Assembly (NCBI RefSeq): GCF_037203705.1
Contig: NZ_JBBCAT010000003.1
Coordinates: 124,001 to 188,000 of the forward strand
Reading direction: 5' to 3'
DNA length: 64,000 nt
Source: Prosthecomicrobium sp. N25
GTDB lineage: Bacteria > Pseudomonadota > Alphaproteobacteria > Rhizobiales > Ancalomicrobiaceae
The notes under the pieces were generated by a model, which was not told where the DNA came from, did no database searches, and saw only the letters and a list, made by a program, of their open reading frames with translations. Shown one piece after another: positions 58,798-64,000 of this stretch; position 1 is the first letter of the stretch, and every line of letters starts with the position of its first letter. The position numbers and the translations under genes were made by a program.

Positions 58798-59979
58798 TCA
58801 GCTCCGTGCCGCCGGCGGTGGCCTCAGGAACATCCCGAGCCCCTTCTGGCTGACGTCCTTGTAGGGCGGGATGTTCTCGAGCTCGATCGTGTTGTCCGGA
58901 TGCAGCTCGTTCCAGGCGTTGACCACCTCCTCGACGGTGGCGATATGCCGGGCGACGCGCACCCGGAGCGGCCAGCCGTTGTGGTCGAATTTCACGAAGA
59001 GGCGGTTGAGCAGCGCCGCCTTCTCGTAGCCGCTGTCGCGCCCCTCCACGACCAGGTCCGTGCCGGTCCGTCCGCGGAAGCGCCCCATGGCCGGGTTGGC
59101 GGTCTCCGCCAGCATGGCCTCCGCCTTGGTGAAGTCGCCGAACTCGCGGTGGCTGAGCCCGTGCAGGTTCTTCGGCGAGGCCGCGAGCCCCATCGGGATG
59201 CGTCGCGCCTGCAGGGCCGCGACGGCCGTCGCCGCCGTCTCGAAGGCCCGCTCGTGCACCACCATCATGTTGATGACCGGATATTCCGGCTGCGCCTCGT
59301 GCAGGTCGAACACGATATCGCTCTCGCTCGCGAGCCCGGTGAGCGCCGCGCTGACCCGGGAGGTCAGCCAGCGGTTCGCCCGGCCCGGATGCACCCGGTT
59401 GAGGTTGCGGACCTCGTGGCCGACCATCCCCTCCCCGCTCGGCGCATGCACGAAGATGTCCGGGTCCGGCCACTGGTCGGCCGGGTTGGTGAGCCGCATG
59501 CCGACCCGGAACCAGCGCGGCCCGCCGGGCGTGTCGATCTCGAAGCTGTGGAGGTGCGCCTCCATCGGGTCCGTGTGGCCGAAGCCGGAGCGGTTGGCCT
59601 GCGGGACGATCAGGAGCCGACCCTTTTTCACCGTGACGTTCTCGACCATCAGGACGGCGGCCAGCATGCCGCCGATCTCCTGCGGGTGGGTGCCGCCGAG
59701 CACCATCACGGTCGCGCCCGGCTCCTTGCCGACGAGTTCGAAGACCGGCGTGTCCCCCGGCCCGCCGGTCAGGTCGGCGGCCCGCTCGCCGAGCATGTAG
59801 TGCCTGGTCACACCGGGCCCAGCCACGATCGGCTCCGGCTCCCGCATGGCCTCGAACACCGACCCGGCGGCGGCCGCGATGGCCACCGCCAGCGTCGTGA
59901 AGACGAGCGGCCCTGCCCGCTCGCGGAGGGTGCCGGCAAGACCGGGCGGCCGCTGTTGGGGGGCGCGGTCCAGCATCAC
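58798..59979 (-). CDS. Aspartoacylase/succinylglutamate desuccinylase-like zinc hydrolase, membrane-anchored
   Basis: 393 residues. One N-terminal span (about 25-42) and an M14-type zinc site: GGTHPQEIGG (His98, Glu101) with a further ligand in IVFDLHEAQ. The active domain would face the periplasm. Family members cleave amide bonds of small acyl-amino acids; substrate here unknown. Its start overlaps the stop of the small upstream gene (ATGA). Confidence 0.8.
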   Translation of the reverse strand: MMLDRAPQQRPPGLAGTLRERAGPLVFTTLAVAIAAAAGSVFEAMREPEPIVAGPGVTRHYMLGERAADLTGGPGDTPVFELVGKEPGATVMVLGGTHPQEIGGMLAAVLMVENVTVKKGRLLIVPQANRSGFGHTDPMEAHLHSFEIDTPGGPRWFRVGMRLTNPADQWPDPDIFVHAPSGEGMVGHEVRNLNRVHPGRANRWLTSRVSAALTGLASESDIVFDLHEAQPEYPVINMMVVHERAFETAATAVAALQARRIPMGLAASPKNLHGLSHREFGDFTKAEAMLAETANPAMGRFRGRTGTDLVVEGRDSGYEKAALLNRLFVKFDHNGWPLRVRVARHIATVEEVVNAWNELHPDNTIELENIPPYKDVSQKGLGMFLRPPPAARS

Positions 59980-60131
59980 TTCACCCCCAGCCCGCGCAGC
60001 ACGAAGGGAATGAAGACGAGCGCGGCGTAGAGCTGTTCGCGCCAGTCGCGCCGCCGCCAGATCACCACCAGCATGGTCGCCGCGATGACGAGCGCTAGCA
60101 GGCGGTAGGTGTACATAAGGCCGAGTTCCAT
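59976..60131 (-). CDS. Short single-span membrane protein
   Basis: 51 residues: MYTYRLLALVIAATMLVVIW (about 6-25) then basic RRRDW and a second weakly hydrophobic stretch. ATG 60131 has GAGG upstream; an upstream start at 60194 would add an unlikely 21 residues. Overlaps the zinc hydrolase by four bases. Confidence 0.6.
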   Translation of the reverse strand: MELGLMYTYRLLALVIAATMLVVIWRRRDWREQLYAALVFIPFVLRGLGVK

Positions 60132-60219
60132 CGTGCCTCGCTCATGCGTGGTCGGTCGGGATCGGAAAGGCGGGGTGACGGGGGCGGCCGGCACGGCCCG
60201 CCACCCCCGGGATGCGGCG

Positions 60220-61086
60220 TCAGCCGCGGTAGTTCGGGTCCGTCAGCTTGCCGAGGGAGCGGTCGATGTAGGGTACGTCCTGCATCAGCTGCGCCTTCGG
60301 GTTCTTGTTGCGGGCGAGCTTCGCCGTGTCCCAGACCCAGTCCTGCATGAAGTAGACCGGGTCCTGCACCGTCACGTCGTACAGGAGCGTCTCGCCGTCC
60401 AGCTTCAGCTTCTCGATGACCACCATCTCGTTGCTGTGGATGTAGCCGGGCCAGTCCAGCCAGGTGACGTCCGTGAAGCCCATCGTGGTGATGACCAGCG
60501 TGTCGCCCTCCCAGCACCCGACCGCGAGGCCGTTCGGCGACTGGTCGTACTTCAGGACGGGATCGTGCTCGCGGCAGTCCGTCGGGATCGACCGGAAGGT
60601 GTTCTGGTTCTCGTAGAGGAAGAACATGTTGTCGCCGACCTGGACGATCTGGTTCGGCGGACCGATCCGCGGGACGCCCAGCGGGTAGTTCTTCCACTGC
60701 GGATCGGCGTACTCCTCGTACTTGCCGCCCGCATTGGCGTAGTTGTCGTGCATCCGCACCTTTTCCCAGTACTGCGGCTTGTAGAGCGGCTTGCTCACCC
60801 GCCCGCGATGCTGCGGTCCGCAGTCCTGCTCGAAGGTGATCCAGCCGGCCGCGCCCTTGTTGCCCTCGGCGACGCCGCCGACGGCGCCGGACTTGTAGCG
60901 GTCGTTGTTCGACTGGGCGAAGCCGTCGACCTTCTCGCCGCAGGTGGCGGCCTTGAGGTCGGCGACGCCGGCACCGCCGTAGATGCCGTTGAAATTGGGA
61001 CGCGTCTGGGCCTGGGCCGCGAGCGCGGTGGCCGCCAGGAGGGCTCCGCCGAGGAGCGCCGTCCCGAGACTTGCTCTGAAGGTCAT
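60220..61086 (-). CDS. Exported hypothetical protein of the redox block
   Basis: 288 residues. Sec signal peptide (LLGGALLAATALAAQAQ) and a mature domain rich in Tyr/Trp/Asn (RPNFNGIYGGAGVADLKAA and WLDWPGYIHSNEMVVIEKLK). Repeated features such as GPPNQIVQVGDNMFFLYENQ suggest a beta-rich fold. Three cysteines. Similar exported proteins of this length often accompany DUF6152 genes. Function unknown. Confidence 0.7.
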   Translation of the reverse strand: MTFRASLGTALLGGALLAATALAAQAQTRPNFNGIYGGAGVADLKAATCGEKVDGFAQSNNDRYKSGAVGGVAEGNKGAAGWITFEQDCGPQHRGRVSKPLYKPQYWEKVRMHDNYANAGGKYEEYADPQWKNYPLGVPRIGPPNQIVQVGDNMFFLYENQNTFRSIPTDCREHDPVLKYDQSPNGLAVGCWEGDTLVITTMGFTDVTWLDWPGYIHSNEMVVIEKLKLDGETLLYDVTVQDPVYFMQDWVWDTAKLARNKNPKAQLMQDVPYIDRSLGKLTDPNYRG

Positions 61087-61126
61087 GCTGGTCTCCCTTG
61101 TTGGGTTCCGGCTCGGGGTCGGGCGG

Positions 61127-61561
61127 CTACTGGCCGATCTTCGGCGCATCCGCCGGGATCTCGCCGGTCGGGCTCTCCGGGAAGCCGACCTTCACGAACT
61201 TCCCGTCCGGGAACCAGAAGGCGTTGGTGAAGCCGAGCGTCGCGCCGGAGCGGTCCGGGCAGAGGTCGACCTTGTAGGTCTCGCCGATCACGAAGAGCCG
61301 GCGGTCGCTGAGGCCGAGGCGGCGCAGGCCGTTCGGCCCCACGGTCTCGGTCGACCAGATCTCCGTCGTGCCGTCGGCCTTGGTCACCTCGAAATGGAAC
61401 CACGCATGCGGGTTCTGCCATTCGACCTTGATGAGCTTGCCGGTGATGATGACGTTCTTGGAGACGTCGAACTGGGCCTGCACGGCGTGGTGAGCGACGG
61501 CGGCGGTGCCGAGCCCGGCGGCGAGCGCCAGGGCGGCGGCGAGTGTGCGGATCGTTCCCAT
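61127..61561 (-). CDS. DUF6152-like exported protein
   Basis: 144 residues. Signal peptide ending AVAHHAVQAQ and the family pattern of a HH pair at the mature start plus GKLIKVEWQNPHAWFHFEV, a single-domain beta barrel. A lone cysteine (DLCPDRSG). Role not known. Located between two exported proteins of the same cluster. Confidence 0.75.
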   Translation of the reverse strand: MGTIRTLAAALALAAGLGTAAVAHHAVQAQFDVSKNVIITGKLIKVEWQNPHAWFHFEVTKADGTTEIWSTETVGPNGLRRLGLSDRRLFVIGETYKVDLCPDRSGATLGFTNAFWFPDGKFVKVGFPESPTGEIPADAPKIGQ

Positions 61562-61624
61562 GGGTGATTGCTCCCTGTCTTGTTCGGACGCGCCGGTCGG
61601 GCCGGGCCCGCCGGGCGCCCCGTG

Positions 61625-62566
61625 TCACTGCGCCTTGGCGATGAGTTCGGGCTCCGGATAGACCGTGTAGGGATTGCCCCAGCCGCCCTGGACCGTAATG
61701 TCGAGCACGGTCCGGCCCTCGATCGTGTAGGTGATCCGCTCCGGCCAGAAGACGCCGTTGTGGAACTTGTCGAGCGCCTGGTCGCCTTCGGCGCTCAGGT
61801 CCTTGGGGTCGTTGGTGTCGCGGGCGCCCGTCCGCCAGCCGGTGTAGGTCGCCTGCAGGAGCTTCGGCCCGCCGGGCAGCGAGACGGTCGCCTCGACCGA
61901 GCCGATGCGCTTCTTCTCATCGAGCGCCCCCTTGTAGGTTACGCCGTTGATCTCGACGGTCATCACCGTCTTGCCGCCCTCCTGGGTTACCGAGTGGGCG
62001 GTGGTGCAGGGCTTGACCGTCTCCGTCAGGCACCGCTTGCCCGCCGCGAAGGCGACCTGGGTGAAGAAGGAGTGCGGCTCGAACCAGACGAGCTGGCCGC
62101 GCAGCGTGGCCGCCGCGTCGGCCGGGGCGGTCCTGAGCTTCTGGACCACGCCGGTCCTCGTCTTCTCGTCGTACCAGCTCTCGTCCCAGGCCCGCTTGCC
62201 CTTCACGACCCGGATCTTGCGCGGCACCGACGGACCCTCGAAGTCGACCCGCGAGGCCCACTGCTGCTGCTGCACGTTGGCGACGTAGCGCGTGACCTCG
62301 ACCGGCTGGCCGAGCGTGGGCGCCTCCAGGTCCACCATCGTCCCCTTGCCGAGGATCTCGTAGTTGTTGACCTGCCCGATCAGCAGCTGCTGCGACCGGA
62401 CGAGCCCCATCGCGGTGCCCGCCTCGCCGAGGATGCGGGGGATGTCCTTGATGGCGACTTGCGAGCCGCACTGCGGACAGGGGCTCTGGGCCCAGGCCGC
62501 GGGCGAGACGAGCGCCCCGGCCGCCGAGGCGGCAAGCGCGAATATCAGAGTGTTCATCCTGTTCAT
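61625..62566 (-). CDS. Exported hypothetical protein with CxxC
   Basis: 313 residues. Signal peptide (FALAASAAGALVSPAAWAQ) and CPQC near residue 30 of the precursor, possibly a metal or redox motif; CxxCH is not present, so it is not a haem site. Beta-rich mature domain with conserved-looking GKGTMVDLEAPTLGQPVEVT. A second pair of cysteines lies near residues 179-188. First gene after the AT-rich promoter region. Confidence 0.65.
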   Translation of the reverse strand: MNRMNTLIFALAASAAGALVSPAAWAQSPCPQCGSQVAIKDIPRILGEAGTAMGLVRSQQLLIGQVNNYEILGKGTMVDLEAPTLGQPVEVTRYVANVQQQQWASRVDFEGPSVPRKIRVVKGKRAWDESWYDEKTRTGVVQKLRTAPADAAATLRGQLVWFEPHSFFTQVAFAAGKRCLTETVKPCTTAHSVTQEGGKTVMTVEINGVTYKGALDEKKRIGSVEATVSLPGGPKLLQATYTGWRTGARDTNDPKDLSAEGDQALDKFHNGVFWPERITYTIEGRTVLDITVQGGWGNPYTVYPEPELIAKAQ

Positions 62567-62667
62567 GGCGTTCCTACCCTATGGCTCGTTCCCACCGGCA
62601 TGTCTCGCCGAAGAGACGATCATGTCCGAAGACCCGAACGTTCGCTCTTTAACTGGTATTTTTTTAT

Positions 62668-62695
62668 TCTCTACTCACATTTCCACATATGTCAA
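62668..62695 (-). promoter_or_regulatory. Sigma-70-type promoter in AT-rich gap
   Basis: On the minus strand TTGACA (62695-62690), 16-base spacer, TAGAGA (62673-62668), in the most AT-rich stretch of the window. It would start near 62661, about 95 bases before the exported-protein ATG at 62566, and could drive the block down to 56386. Confidence 0.5.
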
Positions 62696-62731
62696 CTCAG
62701 CGTCATCTTTATGGGACGAAGAGCTGACTTT

Positions 62732-63259
62732 TCACTTCTGCGGCACGCTCGGCTGCCCGGTCGACCCCATGAATCCCGCATGGCAGCCGTCGCAGGCCTG
62801 GCGGAGGGCGCGCGCCCCCTTCGCCACCCCCGCCTGATCCTTCGCCTGCGAGGCCTCCAGGGCGGCCGCCGACGCCGTCCGGGCGAGGTCGTAGAAGGCG
62901 TCGTACCGGGCCCACACCGACGGCAGTGCATTCGTCGCCGTGCCGTCGGGGCCGATCTGGTCCGGCCTGGTCCCGTCCGGGAAGAGGTGCGGGAAGGCCG
63001 CGATCAGCGTGCTGATCAGGTAGGCGCGTTCGGTCAGGTCCTTGAGCGGACCGGTCCCGCCGGCCGCCAGGCCGTCGAGCGCCGTCACCCGCTCCTCGAC
63101 CGCATCCATCAGCAGCTGCCGCGCCTGCACGATGTCGTCCCGGCGCTCCGGTGTGAGCGGCGCCTCGGCGCTCGCACCGGGCGCCACCGCCGTGACGAGG
63201 GCGACGAGTGCGACGACGGCGATCCGGCCCCGCCTCCCTCCCCGATCCGTCCCGAGCAT
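62732..63259 (-). CDS. Cytochrome c'-like (class II) protein
   Basis: 175 residues. Signal peptide (VVALVALVTAVAPGASAEA), four-helix pattern, and a C-terminal haem motif CDGCH at 156-160, the layout of cytochrome c' and related c-552. Such proteins bind NO or transfer electrons in the periplasm. It ends before the AT-rich gap and is separated by about 60 bases from the upstream DUF6351-like gene. Confidence 0.85.
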   Translation of the reverse strand: MLGTDRGGRRGRIAVVALVALVTAVAPGASAEAPLTPERRDDIVQARQLLMDAVEERVTALDGLAAGGTGPLKDLTERAYLISTLIAAFPHLFPDGTRPDQIGPDGTATNALPSVWARYDAFYDLARTASAAALEASQAKDQAGVAKGARALRQACDGCHAGFMGSTGQPSVPQK

Positions 63260-63318
63260 CGGCCCTTCTCCTGCAAGGGGTGCCGCGGACCGGGAGCCCG
63301 GCCCGCGGCGGACCCGCG

Positions 63319-64000
63319 TCACTGCACCTTGTCGAGGAAGCGGTACTGCCCGTCGGCGCTGAAGAAGGCCCAGGTGCCGCCGGTCTTCACCTGCCCGACG
63401 CCGGGCTTGGTGTAGTCGCAGACGCCGTCCGGGAAGATCTTCCTCAACTGGTCGAGCTGTTCGGCCGACAGCGAGACCTTGTAGTCCTTCGGATCGACCG
63501 GCTTCAGCGCACACTTGAAGACGTCGTCGGTCGCCGGAGCCCCCGCCGCCAGCCGGGCATCGCCGGCGAAGCGGAAGAGAGTGTCGCAGGTCTTCCGGTC
63601 CGTGATCTTCTCGATCTCGCCGACCAGCGCGCCCTGCTTGGTCGGGTAGCAGGCGTCGACGAGCCCTGCCGGCCGGTGCTTGGCCACCTTGCGGGCGAGC
63701 GGCTCGTCCGACTTGTCGTTGACGACCGCGGTCAGCCAGGTGTCGATGGCCGCGAGCCCTTCGCCCGAGACCCGGATCAGCGGCGAGCCGCCGGTGCGCG
63801 TGTCGAGCTGGACCCGTCCGAGGCTGGCCGTGGTCAGCATGACGTGGTTGGCGGCCGACGCCTGGTACTTCTCCAGCCGGGCGCGCATGACCGCGCTGTG
63901 GTAGCCGTCGTGCACGTCCACGCCCGGATCCCCGAGGCCGAGCGGGTCGCCGTCCACGTAGGAGCGGATGTCGACCATCGGCACGGTCGCGAGCGCCCCC
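63319..64000 (-). CDS. C-terminal part of a DUF6351-like protein (5' end beyond window)
   Basis: The open frame continues to the window edge; about 227 C-terminal residues are visible. Motifs include PAGLVDACYPTKQGALVGEI, DVFKCALKPVDPKDYKVSLS and FPDGVCDYTKPGVGQ, the last being typical for the C terminus of DUF6351 proteins (alpha/beta-hydrolase-like, about 700 residues). Substrate unknown. It leads into the cytochrome and exported-protein cluster. Confidence 0.7.
   Translation of the reverse strand, partial: GALATVPMVDIRSYVDGDPLGLGDPGVDVHDGYHSAVMRARLEKYQASAANHVMLTTASLGRVQLDTRTGGSPLIRVSGEGLAAIDTWLTAVVNDKSDEPLARKVAKHRPAGLVDACYPTKQGALVGEIEKITDRKTCDTLFRFAGDARLAAGAPATDDVFKCALKPVDPKDYKVSLSAEQLDQLRKIFPDGVCDYTKPGVGQVKTGGTWAFFSADGQYRFLDKVQ

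Noticed and set aside
1-64000. CRISPR arrays, insertion sequences, integrases, tRNA or rRNA genes marking an island boundary
   Set aside because: None found; the T3SS locus may be an island, but no boundary feature is visible in this window.

Overview
The window is very GC-rich (roughly 70 percent), uses GTG starts often, and carries a paired-hairpin intergenic repeat of the kind common in Rhizobiales. The gene families (Tat-exported sugar-binding protein, Pao-type molybdenum hydroxylase, DUF6152/DUF6644-type proteins) fit an alphaproteobacterium, probably Hyphomicrobiales. This is inference; no rRNA, tRNA or other marker gene lies in the window.

Bases 1-34700 hold a nearly complete Ysc-family type III secretion system (T3SS). 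A 5'-truncated ExoU-like patatin effector and two TPR genes come first. The front-end operon follows: LcrV-like tip sctA, sctX, sctY, an LcrH-type chaperone, translocators sctE and sctB, and a CesT-type chaperone. Then come a second TPR-chaperone and cargo module, an enlarged sctD, and a reverse-strand crp-like regulator, needle co-chaperone and needle sctF set. The main operon runs sctV, a three-gene ExbB/ExbD-like cassette, a small gene, then sctI J K L N O P Q R S T U. The gatekeeper sctW with a chaperone and a convergent lipoprotein secretin close the locus.

The most unusual feature is the ExbB/ExbD-like cassette (18102-20523), translationally coupled and embedded between sctV and sctI. 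It suggests a T3SS with its own proton-driven stator-like unit. The second is a shared promoter architecture. Four CRP-like sites (TGTSA-N6-NSRCA type) lie 20 or 21 bp upstream of TA-rich -10 boxes before five T3SS transcription starts, and a Crp/Fnr-family gene sits inside the locus. The secretin is GspD-like and SctD has a C-terminal extension of about 220 residues, so the outer and inner rings may both be non-standard.

Bases 34800-40510 hold two small exported proteins, a TetR repressor, and a divergent three-subunit molybdenum aldehyde oxidase of Pao type. A perfect 17-bp palindrome fills the spacer of the oxidase promoter. Bases 40594-54191 are sugar catabolism: an ABC importer with an oxidative pathway (SDR dehydrogenase, SMP-30 lactonase fused to an IclR regulator, enolase-superfamily dehydratase, DapA-family enzyme), a divergent second enolase-superfamily gene, and a second importer without its own ATPase.

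Bases 54496-56375 encode a NarL/LuxR-type two-component pair. Bases 56386-64000 are a reverse-strand block of exported and membrane proteins: PEBP family, cytochrome c, two DUF6644-like membrane proteins, an aspartoacylase-like hydrolase, DUF6152, a cytochrome c'-like protein and the C-terminal end of a DUF6351-like protein. This looks like an uncharacterised periplasmic redox or degradation cluster.
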